Assembly (NCBI GenBank): GCA_027486415.1
Contig: JAIXPC010000002.1
Span: 620,001 to 684,000 of the forward strand
Length of the DNA: 64,000 nucleotides
Source: Sphingomonadales bacterium
Lineage (GTDB): Bacteria; Pseudomonadota; Alphaproteobacteria; Sphingomonadales; Sphingomonadaceae
Reading direction: 5' to 3'
Shown: piece after piece, positions 39,691-49,998 of the stretch
Numbering within the stretch: position 1 is the stretch's first letter
Layout of the letters: each line of letters begins with the position of its first letter
The notes under the pieces: generated by a model
The model's database searches: none
Told to the model about the DNA's origin: nothing
The model's input: only the letters and a program-made list of their open reading frames with translations
Translations under genes and position numbers: made by a program

Positions 39691-40698
39691 TCACACCTTC
39701 CGTGGCATCCGCCACGGCAGCATCCATTGCACCGCGCCCGTGTCGAAGCGCTTCATGTTGAGCGATTCATGCACGGCCACCACGTCCTCGCCCCAAAGGC
39801 GGGTGGCGAGTGCGGTGCGGCTGTAGAAGGGGGTGTCTTCCCAGGTGGCGCGCAGGCGGGCGGTGTAGCCGGCGTCGGCGCGGGTCATGCGGTCGAGGCG
39901 CCAGCCGGTTTTGGGCAGGGTGACGGGGCTGGGCATTTCCATCACTTCGGCCTGGCCATCGGGCGTGATCCTGAGGGCCATGCCGAAATCGGCGCCGCTG
40001 GCCAGCTTGCCTTCGTACATCACGGCGGTGGAACCGTCTTTCAGGTGGGCTCGGCTCCACTGCCAGTCGGCAAAGCCTTCCTCCAGCGATTCCGCGCCGT
40101 GGTTGGCATCCAGATATCCGGTGCCGGCCCAGTTGATCGCCGGATCGGTGAAATTGGCCTCCACCCGGGCGCAGGGGCCGAGCGGTTCCCAGACGTGGCG
40201 GCCGCCGGGATCGAGGCGGAAGCGGCGCTGGCCATAGACCATCGGCGTCACCCGCACCTGGCCGCGCGCCTTCAGCGGGAAGACGGCGCCCATTTCTTCG
40301 ATATCGATCACCAGCGTCTGCCCGTCCCAGCGCAGCTGGCTCGGCCCGATGCGGAGCGTGGTGGCATCGCGCCACAGCGCGCCGCGGCCGCGTTCCGTCA
40401 TCGTCCAGCGCCGGCCGCGCGGGCCATAGAGGGCGACGTTCAGGCTGACATGGTTTTCCGGCGCATCCCGCCCGGCCGCCTTGTAATAGGGGGAAAAGAC
40501 CGAGCCGATGAAGGCGATGATCGTCAGCCCGAAGGTGCCGCAGTCGCTTTCGGCGTCGACATACCACCAGCGGTAGCCACCGGGTGGAACGTCCTGATCG
40601 AAGCGCGGGCCCTGAGAATCGCTGCGCTCGCCAAGCGGCCGGACAAGGCCGCCATCGGCACGCCCGCCCCCGGATGCGCCGACCCACTGGCCACCCAC
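39691..40698 (-). CDS. crtC: CrtC, carotenoid 1,2-hydratase (hydroxyneurosporene synthase)
   Basis: A protein of up to 335 residues that hydrates the psi-end of neurosporene or lycopene. The conserved core starts DQDVPPGGYRWWYVDAESDC and has TIIAFIGSVFSPYY, NHVSLNVALYG, WTMTERGRGALWRD and GYLDANHGAESLEEGF. Only a GTG at 40698 gives an in-frame start close ahead of that core; it puts 175 bases inside crtD. An ATG at 40890 with a good AGGAG would overlap crtD by 367 bases and is less likely. The product makes methoxylated or hydroxylated carotenoids with CrtD and CrtF. Confidence 0.88.
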   Translation of the reverse strand: MGGQWVGASGGGRADGGLVRPLGERSDSQGPRFDQDVPPGGYRWWYVDAESDCGTFGLTIIAFIGSVFSPYYKAAGRDAPENHVSLNVALYGPRGRRWTMTERGRGALWRDATTLRIGPSQLRWDGQTLVIDIEEMGAVFPLKARGQVRVTPMVYGQRRFRLDPGGRHVWEPLGPCARVEANFTDPAINWAGTGYLDANHGAESLEEGFADWQWSRAHLKDGSTAVMYEGKLASGADFGMALRITPDGQAEVMEMPSPVTLPKTGWRLDRMTRADAGYTARLRATWEDTPFYSRTALATRLWGEDVVAVHESLNMKRFDTGAVQWMLPWRMPRKV

Positions 40699-42098
40699 AG
40701 CCCGGGCAGCTTCGTCTTGCTGCCAGGCCGGCGGAAGCTGGCCTGCCACCCGTGCGAGGCCCGACCATAGAGGGCCCCACCGCTCGAAGGGAAAAGTTCC
40801 TCGAACATCGCCGGGCCCACCGGCACCATTGCCGTTGGTTTCAGTGTCAGCCCGCACCGGGACAGGACGGCCAGGGTTGCTGTCTGACATTGTGCCATCT
40901 CCTGAGGGCTGGGTGGGATGCCGTCGCCCGTGGGCGGGGCATTGACGATGATCTGAAAGCGTTCGGGCCCCGGTGGCGGCGAAGTGATGCCGCGATCCTG
41001 GGCGCAAATATAGATGCTGGGTTCGGCGGGCAATCTGTGTTCCCCGAAGATGTGGCGGAATTCCGCGGCATAATCGGTGGAGAAGAAGACGTTGTGCCGG
41101 TCCATCTCGAAGCCGGAGACTTCGGCCGTCATCATGGTGACGAGGGCGGACAATGAGCGTTCGTGGGGTTTGACGCCGGTGACGGCGCGGGCGGCGGCGG
41201 GGCCGAAGCGGCCATCGGCGAGCGCGGAAATGTCGCTGTTGGAAAGGACGTCCGCGCCAAGGATTTCCTCGCCCGATGCGAGGCGGACGCCGGCGGCGCG
41301 GCCGTTCCGGACCAGGATTTCAGCCACGTGCGCGTTGTAGTGGAAGGTGGCGCCCAGCCGGATGGCCAGCGCCGCCATCTGGCGGGCGACTTCGTGCATG
41401 CCGCCTTCCACCAGCCAGACGCCGCGCGCTTCCAGATGGGCGATCAGCATCAGCGTGGCGGTGGCCTGGAAGGGATCGGCGCCGGTGTAGGTGGCATAGC
41501 GGCCATAGAGTTGCTGCAGCCGGCCATCGCGGAAATATTTGCCCAGCGTGCCCCACAGGGTCGCGAACGGGTTGATCGCGAACATCTCGTGCAGGTGGAA
41601 GGGGGCGTATTTGAGGGCGAGGCCGACGGGGCCCATCGCCGGGCTTTCCATGAAGCGGGTTTCGAGCGCGTTCCAGATGCGCGCGGCTTCGGCCTGGAAG
41701 CGGGCCCAGCCTTCGGCCTCTGCCGGGCCGGCGAATTGGGCGACGGCGTCAAAGCTGCGGGCGTGATCGGCCCACAGATCAAGGCTGCTGCCATCCTGCC
41801 AGGCGTGGCGGGCGAGGCGATCGGATTTCACCAGCGTGAGGTGATCGTCCAGCGCCGCGCCGGCATCGGCATAGATGCGTTCGAACACCGGGCGGTGGGT
41901 GAAGACGGTGGGGCCGGCATCAACCGCGACACCGGCCACATCGACGGTGCGGAGCTTGCCGCCGGGGTGGGCCATGCGCTCCACCACGGTAACGGGGATG
42001 CCGCGCGCCGCCAGCAGCACGGCGGCCGACAGCCCGCCCATGCCGGCACCGATGATGACAACGCTGTCGTGGCCTGCCAAAGCGCTTACCCGAATCAC
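40524..42098 (-). CDS. crtD: CrtD, carotenoid 3,4-desaturase (methoxyneurosporene dehydrogenase)
   Basis: A 524-residue FAD-dependent phytoene-desaturase-family enzyme. The Rossmann motif VVIIGAGMGGLSAAVLLAAR is near residue 12, VERMAHPGGKLRTV follows, and the C-terminal ASGSAHPGAGVPMAALSGRL is the family end motif. About 22 more residues then run past the usual end into crtC. The start is uncertain: GTG 42098 gives a normal N-terminus, ATG 42140 is 14 codons upstream. It inserts the 3,4 double bond in spirilloxanthin/spheroidene routes. Confidence 0.92.
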   Translation of the reverse strand: MIRVSALAGHDSVVIIGAGMGGLSAAVLLAARGIPVTVVERMAHPGGKLRTVDVAGVAVDAGPTVFTHRPVFERIYADAGAALDDHLTLVKSDRLARHAWQDGSSLDLWADHARSFDAVAQFAGPAEAEGWARFQAEAARIWNALETRFMESPAMGPVGLALKYAPFHLHEMFAINPFATLWGTLGKYFRDGRLQQLYGRYATYTGADPFQATATLMLIAHLEARGVWLVEGGMHEVARQMAALAIRLGATFHYNAHVAEILVRNGRAAGVRLASGEEILGADVLSNSDISALADGRFGPAAARAVTGVKPHERSLSALVTMMTAEVSGFEMDRHNVFFSTDYAAEFRHIFGEHRLPAEPSIYICAQDRGITSPPPGPERFQIIVNAPPTGDGIPPSPQEMAQCQTATLAVLSRCGLTLKPTAMVPVGPAMFEELFPSSGGALYGRASHGWQASFRRPGSKTKLPGLWVASGSAHPGAGVPMAALSGRLASAAILRARASIRTFHPVATAGGMSTPKATAAPSG

Positions 42099-42196
42099 AC
42101 TGTTGCAAAGCCGGGCGGAAAACCCGACGAGAGCGGTCATGATTGACGTTTGCGCCGCCACTGTCCAGAGCAATTGATAGGTATACAACGCAAACC

Positions 42197-43357
42197 ATGG
42201 CCCACGATCCCGCCACCACCGGATGGAAATTGCGCTGGCTGAACGGTCGCAACCGGGTGCTGGCCAATCCGGCGTTCCAGCGTTTTGCCATGCGCAACAT
42301 CTTCATGCGGCGGACGGCGCGATACCATGCCAACAGCATGTTCGCGGTGATCACCGGTTTCGTGCAGACCAAGGCGCTCACAGCCGCGGTGGATGCCGGC
42401 ATCGTGCGCCGCCTGAGCGATGGGCCGGCGACGACGGCGGAACTGGCGCAGGGCGCCGGGCTGGGGCTGGAGGCGATGCAGCGCCTGCTGGGAGCGGCCA
42501 AGGCGATCGATGTGGTGGAACTGGCGGCGCCCGATCTGTGGGTGCTGGGCCAGCGCGGCGCGGCGCTCTCCACCAACCAGGGCGCGCTCGCCATGATCGA
42601 GCATCACAAGCTGTTCTATGACGATCTGGCCGATCCGCTGGCGATGCTGCGCGGCGGGCGCGGGCAGGGCAAATTGGCGGCGTTCTGGACCTATGCGCCG
42701 GCGGCGGGGCAGGGCCGGCCGGCGACGGAGGACGCGGCGAGCTGGCAGGGCGAGGGTGACGGCGCCGTGTCGCCCTATTCGGCGCTGATGGCGGCCAGCC
42801 AGCCGATGGTGGCCGAACAGGTGCTGGATGCCTATGATTTTCGTCGCCACCAGTGCCTGATGGACGTCGGCGGCGGGCATGGCGCGTTCCTCGCCGAAGT
42901 GGCGGCCCGGCACCCCCGGCTGAGCCTGAAACTGTTCGATCTGCCCGCCGTGGTGGCCGGGGCGAAGGCGAAACTGGCGGCGCGGGGCCTCAGCCATGTC
43001 GTGCTGCATGGCGGCAGTTTCCGCGACGATCCGCTGCCGCAGGGAGCCGATGTCATCAGCCTGGTGCGAATCTGCCACGATCATGATGATGACGTGGTGC
43101 GCGCCCTGCTGAAGAAGGCCTATGCCGCGCTGCCGCCGGGCGGGCGCCTGCTGATTGCCGAGCCGATGGCCGGCACGCCGGGGGCCGAGGTGATGGGTGA
43201 CGCCTATTTCGGCCTGTATCTGTGGGCGATGGGATCGGGTCGGCCGCGCACGGTGGCTGATTACCTGGCGCTGCTGGCGGAAGCGGGCTTCGGGTCGGCG
43301 CGGGAAGTGGGCACGGCGTTGCCGATGGTGACAAGGCTGATCGTCGCCGAACGCTGA
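42197..43357 (+). CDS. crtF: CrtF, demethylspheroidene/hydroxycarotenoid O-methyltransferase
   Basis: A 386-residue SAM methyltransferase that methylates the tertiary hydroxyl made by CrtC. The dimerisation domain with RFAMRNIFMRRTARYHANSM precedes the SAM motif LMDVGGGHGAFLAEVAARHP and the H-D-H-D stretch (ICHDHDDDVV), then LLIAEPMAGTPGAE. The start MAHDPATT at 42197 is favoured over 42143. It diverges from crtD and is followed by 188 bases before bchC, which could hold the bchCXYZ-puf promoter. Confidence 0.95.
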   Translation: MAHDPATTGWKLRWLNGRNRVLANPAFQRFAMRNIFMRRTARYHANSMFAVITGFVQTKALTAAVDAGIVRRLSDGPATTAELAQGAGLGLEAMQRLLGAAKAIDVVELAAPDLWVLGQRGAALSTNQGALAMIEHHKLFYDDLADPLAMLRGGRGQGKLAAFWTYAPAAGQGRPATEDAASWQGEGDGAVSPYSALMAASQPMVAEQVLDAYDFRRHQCLMDVGGGHGAFLAEVAARHPRLSLKLFDLPAVVAGAKAKLAARGLSHVVLHGGSFRDDPLPQGADVISLVRICHDHDDDVVRALLKKAYAALPPGGRLLIAEPMAGTPGAEVMGDAYFGLYLWAMGSGRPRTVADYLALLAEAGFGSAREVGTALPMVTRLIVAER

Positions 43358-43545
43358 TTCTGTATGCAAATTGTGGGTCTGCCGGATTCGTCAAGCCGAA
43401 AGACGACAACAAAAGTCGCATTTTTTTGCTTCCCCCGGCGGCGCGCGCGCTTTACAGGCGCGAACCTGAGCGGATAGATAGCCGCGCGAATTTGGGAGCA
43501 GTCCGGAAGGGCATGGCCGGGCAGCTCCTTTGAGGGGTTTAGTGA

Positions 43546-44478
43546 ATGGAAACATTGGCCGTTGTGGTTGAGGAGCCGGAGCGCGTCGCCTTGCGCCGCC
43601 TGGGTCTCGTCTCGCCCGAAGCCGATGATGTGGTGGTGTCGATCGACTGGTCGGGCATCTCCATGGGCACTGAAAAGCTGATGTACAACGGGTCCATGCC
43701 GATGTTCCCCGGCATGGGCTATCCGTTGGTTCCCGGATACGAAGCGGTCGGCACGGTGATCGACGCTGGCGACAACCAGAAGGCCATGATCGGGCAGACG
43801 GTGTTCGTGCCGGGTTCGTCCAAGTTCGAAGGCGCGCGCGGCCTGTTTGGCGGCCAGGCCAAGACGCTGATCACGGGCGCGGCGCGGGTGATTCCGCTGC
43901 CGGCCGAACTTCACGAAAAGGCCGTGCTGATGAGTCTGGCCGCGACCGCCCAGCACGCGGTGGTGGGCGGTGAGATGCCGGATCTGATCGTCGGCCACGG
44001 CGTGCTCGGCCGCCTGCTGGCGCGCCTGGCGCTGGCCGCGGGCGTGCAACCGACGGTTTGGGAAATCAACGACGCCCGCATGGGCGGAGCAGAGGGATAT
44101 CGGGTGGTCAGGCCCGAGACCGACGAGCGGCGGGATTACCGCTCGGTTTACGACGCCAGCGGTGACCACCGCGTGATCGACCAGACCGTCATGCACATGA
44201 CGCGTGGGGGCGAGATCGTGCTGGCCGGCTTTTACAGCGATCCGCTGTCGTTCAACTTCGCGCCAGCGTTCCGGCGCGAGCTTCGTATCCGCATCGCCAC
44301 TGAGTTCCAGCCTGACGACCTGGCGACATGTCTCGCCATGGTGGGCAGCGGTAGGCTGTCACTCGAGGGCCTTGTGACGCACAAGGTGCCGGCAACGGAG
44401 GCTCCGACCGCTTATGGTCAGGCCTTCTCGGACCCCAATTGTCTCAAGATGGTCTTCGACTGGAGAGATATCGCATGA
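43546..44478 (+). CDS. bchC: BchC, 3-hydroxyethyl bacteriochlorophyllide dehydrogenase
   Basis: A 310-residue zinc-less MDR-type dehydrogenase that oxidises the C3 hydroxyethyl to acetyl, a late bacteriochlorophyll a step. Conserved are DWSGISMGTEKLMYNGSMP, GYPLVPGYEAVGTVIDAG and LIVGHGVLGRLLARL, with ISMGTEK in the catalytic region. GAGGGG lies nine bases before the ATG. The 188-base leader upstream has a T7 run after a weak stem but no intact PpsR box. Overlaps bchX by four bases. Confidence 0.96.
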   Translation: METLAVVVEEPERVALRRLGLVSPEADDVVVSIDWSGISMGTEKLMYNGSMPMFPGMGYPLVPGYEAVGTVIDAGDNQKAMIGQTVFVPGSSKFEGARGLFGGQAKTLITGAARVIPLPAELHEKAVLMSLAATAQHAVVGGEMPDLIVGHGVLGRLLARLALAAGVQPTVWEINDARMGGAEGYRVVRPETDERRDYRSVYDASGDHRVIDQTVMHMTRGGEIVLAGFYSDPLSFNFAPAFRRELRIRIATEFQPDDLATCLAMVGSGRLSLEGLVTHKVPATEAPTAYGQAFSDPNCLKMVFDWRDIA

Positions 44479-45470
44479 GCATCAATCAACTTCTCGACCA
44501 GGTCGCTGCGCTTCGTGAAGAGGCCGCGATCGAACCTGACCCCGTTCACACCGGTGAAGTCACCAAGGAAACGCAGATCATTGCCATCTATGGCAAGGGT
44601 GGTTCGGGCAAGAGCTTCGCGCTCGCCAACCTGTCCTACATGATGGCGCAGCAGGGCAAGCGCGTGCTGCTGATCGGTTGCGATCCCAAGAGCGACACCA
44701 CCAGCCTGCTGTTTGGCGGCAAGGCAACGCCGACCATCATCGAGACCAGCTCCAAGAAGAAGCTGACCGGCGAGGAACTGACCATCGAGGACGTGTGCTT
44801 CCAGCGCGACGGCGTGTTCGCGATGGAGCTGGGCGGCCCGGAAGTGGGTCGTGGCTGCGGCGGTCGCGGCATCATCCACGGCTTTGAAACCATCGAGAAG
44901 CTGGGCTTCCACGATTGGGGCTTCGATTACGTCCTGCTCGACTTCCTGGGCGACGTGGTCTGCGGCGGTTTCGGCCTGCCGATCGCGCGTGACATGTGCC
45001 AGAAGGTGATCGTGGTCGGATCGAACGATCTGCAGTCGCTCTATGTCGCCAACAATGTCTGCAAGGCGGTCGAATATTTCCGCAAGATGGGCGGCAATGT
45101 CGGCGTCGCCGGCATCCTGATCAACAAGGACGATGGCACCGGCGAGGCCCAGGCCTTTGCCAAGGCTGTCGGCATCCCCGTGCTCGCCAGCATCCCGGCG
45201 CACGAGGAAATCCGCCGCAAGTCCGCCAATTACCAGATCATCGGCACGCCGGATGGCCCGTGGGGCCCGCTGTTCGCCGAACTGGCGAGCAACGTCGAAA
45301 CCGCGCCCCCGGTGCGCCCGACCCCGCTCGATCAGGACGGCCTGCTGGGCCTGTTCAAGCCGGAAGACACCGGCGGCAACTTCACCCTGAAGCCGGCGAC
45401 CCAGGCCGACATGCGCGGCGGCGTCTACGAGACGAAGCCGAGCCTGGAAGTGGTGTACGACAATGTCTGA
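44475..45470 (+). CDS. bchX: BchX, Fe protein of chlorophyllide reductase
   Basis: A 331-residue NifH-like subunit that feeds electrons to BchYZ, reducing chlorophyllide to bacteriochlorophyllide. It has the P-loop YGKGGSGKSFALANLS, cluster cysteines in GRGCGGRGI and DVVCGGFGLPI, and the switch LIGCDPKSDTTS. It is a paralogue of BchL (18498). Coupled to bchC by ATGA and overlapping bchY by eight bases. Confidence 0.98.
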   Translation: MSINQLLDQVAALREEAAIEPDPVHTGEVTKETQIIAIYGKGGSGKSFALANLSYMMAQQGKRVLLIGCDPKSDTTSLLFGGKATPTIIETSSKKKLTGEELTIEDVCFQRDGVFAMELGGPEVGRGCGGRGIIHGFETIEKLGFHDWGFDYVLLDFLGDVVCGGFGLPIARDMCQKVIVVGSNDLQSLYVANNVCKAVEYFRKMGGNVGVAGILINKDDGTGEAQAFAKAVGIPVLASIPAHEEIRRKSANYQIIGTPDGPWGPLFAELASNVETAPPVRPTPLDQDGLLGLFKPEDTGGNFTLKPATQADMRGGVYETKPSLEVVYDNV

Positions 45471-46962
45471 GGAATTGGCTGTTCCTCCGGCTGAAGGGGC
45501 CGGCTGCCACGCCGGCGCCGACACCATGCGCGACGCCGCCGCCAAGGCCGGCAAGTCGGAGGTGCTGGAGCGTTACGCGGCCGATTATCCCAAGGGCCCG
45601 CACGACCAGCCGCAATCGATGTGCCCGGCGTTCGGCTCCCTGCGCGTCGGCCTTCGCATGCGGCGCACCGCAACGATCCTCTCTGGCTCGGCCTGCTGCG
45701 TCTATGGTCTCACCTTCACGTCGCACTTCTATGGCGCCCGCCGCACTGTCGGTTATGTGCCGTTCAATTCGGAAACGCTGGTCACCGGCAAGCTGTTCGA
45801 GGACATCCGCGACGCCGTGCACGATATGGCCGATCCGGAGAAGTATGACACGATCGTGGTGACCAACCTGTGCGTGCCGACCGCTTCGGGCGTGCCGCTG
45901 CAACTGCTGCCCGACACGATCAATGGCGTGCGAATCATCGGCATCGACGTGCCCGGGTTCGGCGTGCCGACCCATGCCGAGGCCAAGGACGTGCTGGCCG
46001 GCGCCATGTTGAAATATGCCCGCGAGGAAATCATGGCCGGCCCGGTCGCGGCGCCCGCCGTGATGCCCGACAAGCCGACCGTGACGCTGCTGGGCGAAAT
46101 GTTCCCGGCCGATCCGGTGGGCATTTCCATGCTGCTGGAACCGATGGGCCTGACCACCGGGCCCGTGGTGCCGACCCGCGAATGGCGTGAGCTGTATGCC
46201 GCGCTGGCCTCGCCGGTCGTCGCGGCCATCCACCCGTTCTACACCGCCGCCGTGCGCGAATTCGAAGCGGCGGGCCGTACCATCGTCGGTTCGGCTCCCG
46301 TGGGCCGTGATGGCACTGCCGCCTGGCTCGCCGCCATCGGTGACGCCTTTGGCCTGTCGGCCGACAAGGTGGCCGCCGCGCAGAACAAGTGGCTGCCGGC
46401 GATTTCCGGCGCGCTGGCGGGCAAGCCGATCAAGGGCCGCATCACGGTGTCGGGCTATGAAGGCTCGGAACTGCTGGTGGCGCGCCTGCTGGTCGAATCC
46501 GGTGCCGAAGTGCCGTATGTGGGCACCGCCTGCCCGCGGACCCGCTGGTCGGATCCGGATCGCGAATGGCTGGAAGCCCGCGGCACCAAGATCCAGTATC
46601 GCGCCAGCCTTGAGCAGGACATCCACGCGGTTGACGCCTTTGAACCCGATCTGGCCATCGGCACCACGCCGGTTGTCCAGCACGCCAAGACCAAGGCGAT
46701 CCCGGGCCTGTACTTCACCAACCTCATCTCGGCGCGTCCGCTGATGGGGCCGGCGGGTGCGGGCAGCCTGGCGCAGGTCATCAACGGCGCGCTCGGCAAC
46801 AAGGGCCGCTTCGACATGATGAAGGACTTCTTCGACGGCGTTGGCGAAGGCCATGCCGCCGGCATCTGGGAAGATGTTCCGAAGGACCGTCCGGAATTCA
46901 AGAAGAAGTTTGCCGCCAAGATGATCGCCGCCGCCAAGGCGGAAGAAGCGGTGGGGACCTGA
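45463..46962 (+). CDS. bchY: BchY, chlorophyllide reductase subunit Y
   Basis: A 499-residue nitrogenase-like subunit. The clustered cysteines include [38 protein letters not shown] and [18 protein letters not shown], as expected for the [4Fe-4S] shared with BchZ. The C-terminal [12 protein letters not shown]-like region ([20 protein letters not shown]) is conserved. It ends one base before bchZ. Confidence 0.97.
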   Translation: MSEELAVPPAEGAGCHAGADTMRDAAAKAGKSEVLERYAADYPKGPHDQPQSMCPAFGSLRVGLRMRRTATILSGSACCVYGLTFTSHFYGARRTVGYVPFNSETLVTGKLFEDIRDAVHDMADPEKYDTIVVTNLCVPTASGVPLQLLPDTINGVRIIGIDVPGFGVPTHAEAKDVLAGAMLKYAREEIMAGPVAAPAVMPDKPTVTLLGEMFPADPVGISMLLEPMGLTTGPVVPTREWRELYAALASPVVAAIHPFYTAAVREFEAAGRTIVGSAPVGRDGTAAWLAAIGDAFGLSADKVAAAQNKWLPAISGALAGKPIKGRITVSGYEGSELLVARLLVESGAEVPYVGTACPRTRWSDPDREWLEARGTKIQYRASLEQDIHAVDAFEPDLAIGTTPVVQHAKTKAIPGLYFTNLISARPLMGPAGAGSLAQVINGALGNKGRFDMMKDFFDGVGEGHAAGIWEDVPKDRPEFKKKFAAKMIAAAKAEEAVGT

Positions 46963-46963
46963 G

Positions 46964-48412
46964 ATGCTGGTTCTCGATCATGATCGCGCTGGCGGTTACT
47001 GGGGTGCGGTGTACAGCTTCACCTCGGTGAAGGGCCTGCAGGTCGTCATCGACGGCCCGGTGGGTTGCGAAAACCTGCCGGTCACCTCGGTGCTCCACTA
47101 CACCGATGGCCTGCCGCCGCATGAGCTGCCGATCGTCGTGACTGGCCTTGCCGAAGAAGAGCTTGGCAAGACCGGCACCGAAGGCGCCATGAAGCGGGCG
47201 TGGAAGACGCTGGATCCGGCGCTGCCGTCCGTCGTCGTCACTGGCTCCATCGCCGAAATGATCGGCGGTGGCGTGACGCCGGAAGGCACGACGATCCAGC
47301 GCTTCCTGCCGCGCACCATCGACGAGGACCAGTGGCAGTCTGCCGACCGCGCGCTGACCTGGCTGTGGAAGGAGTTCGGCCCCAAGAAGATGCCGGCGCC
47401 CAAGGTGCGGAAAGAGGGCGAAAAGCCGCTCGTCAACATCATCGGGCCACAATATGGCACCTTCAACATGCCATCCGATCTGGCGGAAATCCGCCGCCTG
47501 ATCGAAGGCGTCGGCTGCGAAGTCAACATGGTGTTCCCGCTGGGCACTCACCTCGCTGACATCCGCCGCCTTGCCGATGCTTCCGTCAACGTCTGCATGT
47601 ACCGCGAATGGGGCCGCAACCTGTGCGAAACCCTGGAACGGCCCTATCTGCAGGCGCCGATCGGCCTTTCCAGCACCACCGCCTTCCTGCGCAAGCTGGG
47701 CGAGCTGACCGGAATTGATCCGGAACCGTTCATCGAGAAGGAAAAGCACACCACGATCAAGCCCTTGTGGGATCTGTGGCGTTCGGTGACGCAGGATTTC
47801 TTTGCCACCGCCAGCTTTGGCATCGTGGCGACCGAAACCTATGCCCGCGGCATGAAGGTGTTCCTGGAAGAGGACATGGGCATGCCCTGCGCCTTTTCCT
47901 TCCAGCGCAACGCCGGCGTGAAGCCCGACAATGAAGCGGTGAAGCAGGCCATTGCCAGCACCAGCCCGCTGATCGTGTTCGGCAGCTACAACGAGCGGCT
48001 GTACATGGCCGAAACCAACAGCCGCTCGATCTACATCAACGCCAGCTTCCCCGGTGCCGCCATCCGGCGTCACACCGGCACGCCCTTCATGGGCTATGCC
48101 GGCTGCACCTGGCTGATGCAGGAAGTGTGCAACGCCTTGTTCGATGCGCTGTTCTTCATCCTGCCGCTGTCGACGATGATGGACAAGGCCGATGCCACGC
48201 CGTCGCGTCTGCTCGAAGCGGTGGCATGGGAAGACGACGCGCGTTCGGAACTGGATCGCATGGTCGACAAGGAGCCGGTGCTTGTCCGCATCTCGGCGGC
48301 CAAGCGCCTGCGCGATGCGGCCGAGCGGGCGGCGCGCGATGCCGGCGAAAAAATCGTTACAGTTGAACGGCTTCGGGCTGCGGCCCGGTTGTATGAGGCG
48401 CAGGCGGCATGA
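46964..48412 (+). CDS. bchZ: BchZ, chlorophyllide reductase subunit Z
   Basis: A 482-residue nitrogenase-like subunit that binds the substrate with BchY. It begins [20 protein letters not shown], has [20 protein letters not shown], and carries [16 protein letters not shown]-type motif ([19 protein letters not shown]); the C-terminus [20 protein letters not shown] is family-specific. It runs directly to the puf leader; bchCXYZ-puf forms a superoperon. Confidence 0.97.
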   Translation: MLVLDHDRAGGYWGAVYSFTSVKGLQVVIDGPVGCENLPVTSVLHYTDGLPPHELPIVVTGLAEEELGKTGTEGAMKRAWKTLDPALPSVVVTGSIAEMIGGGVTPEGTTIQRFLPRTIDEDQWQSADRALTWLWKEFGPKKMPAPKVRKEGEKPLVNIIGPQYGTFNMPSDLAEIRRLIEGVGCEVNMVFPLGTHLADIRRLADASVNVCMYREWGRNLCETLERPYLQAPIGLSSTTAFLRKLGELTGIDPEPFIEKEKHTTIKPLWDLWRSVTQDFFATASFGIVATETYARGMKVFLEEDMGMPCAFSFQRNAGVKPDNEAVKQAIASTSPLIVFGSYNERLYMAETNSRSIYINASFPGAAIRRHTGTPFMGYAGCTWLMQEVCNALFDALFFILPLSTMMDKADATPSRLLEAVAWEDDARSELDRMVDKEPVLVRISAAKRLRDAAERAARDAGEKIVTVERLRAAARLYEAQAA

Positions 48413-48472
48413 CGCATGCAATCTGCCTCTTTTCAAAACATTACAAACTTGCCATGAGGGCAGGGAAAAGCA

Positions 48473-48501
48473 TTGGACGCGGGGGTGATTTCCCCTATCG
48501 T
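48473..48501 (+). promoter_or_regulatory. Candidate puf promoter
   Basis: TTGGAC (48473-48478), a 17-base spacer and TATCGT (48496-48501) resemble a sigma-70 promoter about 100 bases ahead of pufB. No pufQ precedes pufB. I found no TGT-N12-ACA box nearby. Confidence 0.4.
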
Positions 48502-48599
48502 TCTCAGTCTCTTTGCGGTGGAATCATCCTACGCCGCGAAGCCGCCGGTCGGGCGAGATCATATTGATCGCGTGCGGCGGAACCATCGGAGGAAAAGGC

Positions 48600-48830
48600 A
48601 TGAGTGACAACAAGATTGGTCCGGGTACCTACCTGACCGACGCTGAAGCGAAGGAGTTCCACCGGGGCTTCGTCGTCTCGATGGCGTTCTTCGTGATCGT
48701 GGCCGTGATTGCTCACTGGCTCGTGTGGGTGTGGCGTCCGTGGCTGGGCACCAAGCGTGCGTTCGCGGCCACCGAAATCCACCAGATTCAGCAGGCGAGC
48801 GCCACCAGCGCCGCGGCGCCGCGGGCTTAA
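48600..48830 (+). CDS. pufB: PufB, light-harvesting 1 beta polypeptide
   Basis: A 76-residue LH1 antenna beta subunit. The single membrane helix runs [20 protein letters not shown], with the bacteriochlorophyll-ligating His in AHWLVW, flanked by [13 protein letters not shown] and RPWLG. The C-terminal Ala-rich tail ([10 protein letters not shown]) is longer than in Rhodobacter. The start is preceded by GGAGGAAAAG. pufA follows 12 bases later. Confidence 0.96.
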   Translation: MSDNKIGPGTYLTDAEAKEFHRGFVVSMAFFVIVAVIAHWLVWVWRPWLGTKRAFAATEIHQIQQASATSAAAPRA

Positions 48831-48842
48831 GGAGCGACGACA

Positions 48843-49022
48843 ATGTGGAAGATCTGGCAGACTTTCAATCCGCAGCGCATCCTGACTGCTCTCGCGGTTT
48901 TCCTGTTCACGCTGGCCATCCTGATTCACTTCATCCTGCTCAGCACCGACCGCTACAACTGGCTGGACGGCGCCGAGCCGAAGGCGACTGCGGCCATCAC
49001 GGAAGTCACCCCGGCGGTCTGA
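48843..49022 (+). CDS. pufA: PufA, light-harvesting 1 alpha polypeptide
   Basis: A 59-residue LH1 alpha subunit: [20 protein letters not shown], the membrane helix, the ligating His in [12 protein letters not shown] and the post-helix motif RYNWLDG, with a short Ala/Thr tail. It is encoded after an AAGGAGCGACGACA leader. Together with PufB it forms the LH1 ring around the reaction centre. The 136-base gap to pufL carries a strong hairpin. Confidence 0.97.
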   Translation: MWKIWQTFNPQRILTALAVFLFTLAILIHFILLSTDRYNWLDGAEPKATAAITEVTPAV

Positions 49023-49061
49023 CGCTCGTCAGATTGCCTGGGCAATTCCCGTCAAGCGCGC

Positions 49062-49093
49062 GATGGGCGGGCCGGCTTTACCGCCCGCCCATC
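49062..49093 (+). other. Intercistronic hairpin between pufA and pufL
   Basis: An 11-bp perfect stem (GATGGGCGGGC paired with GCCCGCCCATC) with a ten-base loop sits between pufA and pufL. In Rhodobacter an intercistronic stem protects the 3' end of the pufBA message and raises LH1 over reaction-centre yield; the same role is likely here. No T-run follows, so it is not a full terminator. Confidence 0.8.
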
Positions 49094-49158
49094 CGCACCC
49101 AGCAACTGGCCCGTTCCGCTGGCCTTGATGGTCGACGGTTCTATGGGGGAGGTGCGCC

Positions 49159-49983
49159 ATGGCAGTATTGAGTTTTGAACGAAAATATCGCGTTCGTGGG
49201 GGCACGCTCATCGGCGGTGACCTCTTCGACTTCTGGATCGGTCCTTTCTACGTCGGGTTCTTCGGGGTCACGACGTTGTTCTTTGCTGCCCTTGGCACTG
49301 CACTGATCCTGTGGGGGGCCGCCATCGGGCCGACCTGGAATCCGTGGCTGATCAACATCGCTCCGCCCGATATCAAGTACGGGCTGAGCTTGGCGCCGCT
49401 GCGCGAAGGCGGTCTGTGGCAGATCATCACGATCTGCGCGATCGGTGCCTTTGTCAGCTGGGCGCTGCGTGAAGTGGAAATCTGCCGCAAGCTCGGCATG
49501 GGCTATCACGTGCCCGCCGCCTACGGCATGGCCATCTTCGCCTATGTCACGCTCGTCGTGTTCCGCCCGCTGCTGATGGGTGCCTGGGGCTATGGTTTCC
49601 CCTACGGCATCTTCCCGCACCTCGATTGGGTGTCGAACACCGGCTACCAATATCTGCACTTCCATTACAACCCGGCGCACATGCTGGCGGTGAGCTTCTT
49701 CTTCACCACCACGCTGGCGCTCGGCCTGCACGGTGCGCTGGTTCTGTCCGCCGTGAACCCGGCCAAGGGTGAAACGGTGAAGTCGCCGGAATATGAAGAC
49801 ACGTTCTTCCGCGATCTGATCGGCTATTCGGTCGGCACGCTGGGCATCCACCGCGTGGGCCTGCTGCTGGCGATGAATGCCGGCTTCTGGAGCGCGGTGT
49901 GCATCATCATCTCGGGTCCCTTCTGGTCGCGTGGCTGGCCGGAATGGTGGACCTGGTGGCTCAACCTGCCGATCTGGCGTTGA
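49159..49983 (+). CDS. pufL: PufL, reaction centre L subunit
   Basis: A 274-residue five-helix protein. The special-pair region is [37 protein letters not shown] and [17 protein letters not shown] carry the iron and pigment histidines. It starts [20 protein letters not shown]. With PufM it holds the special pair, pheophytins and quinones of a type-II reaction centre. Fifteen bases separate it from pufM. Length matches the usual 270-280. Confidence 0.98.
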   Translation: MAVLSFERKYRVRGGTLIGGDLFDFWIGPFYVGFFGVTTLFFAALGTALILWGAAIGPTWNPWLINIAPPDIKYGLSLAPLREGGLWQIITICAIGAFVSWALREVEICRKLGMGYHVPAAYGMAIFAYVTLVVFRPLLMGAWGYGFPYGIFPHLDWVSNTGYQYLHFHYNPAHMLAVSFFFTTTLALGLHGALVLSAVNPAKGETVKSPEYEDTFFRDLIGYSVGTLGIHRVGLLLAMNAGFWSAVCIIISGPFWSRGWPEWWTWWLNLPIWR

Positions 49984-49998
49984 GGACGGACACGCACC

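Noticed and set aside
43399-43431. Possible terminator after crtF (CGAC...GTCG then a T-run)
   Set aside because: The stem is only four base pairs; not enough to call.
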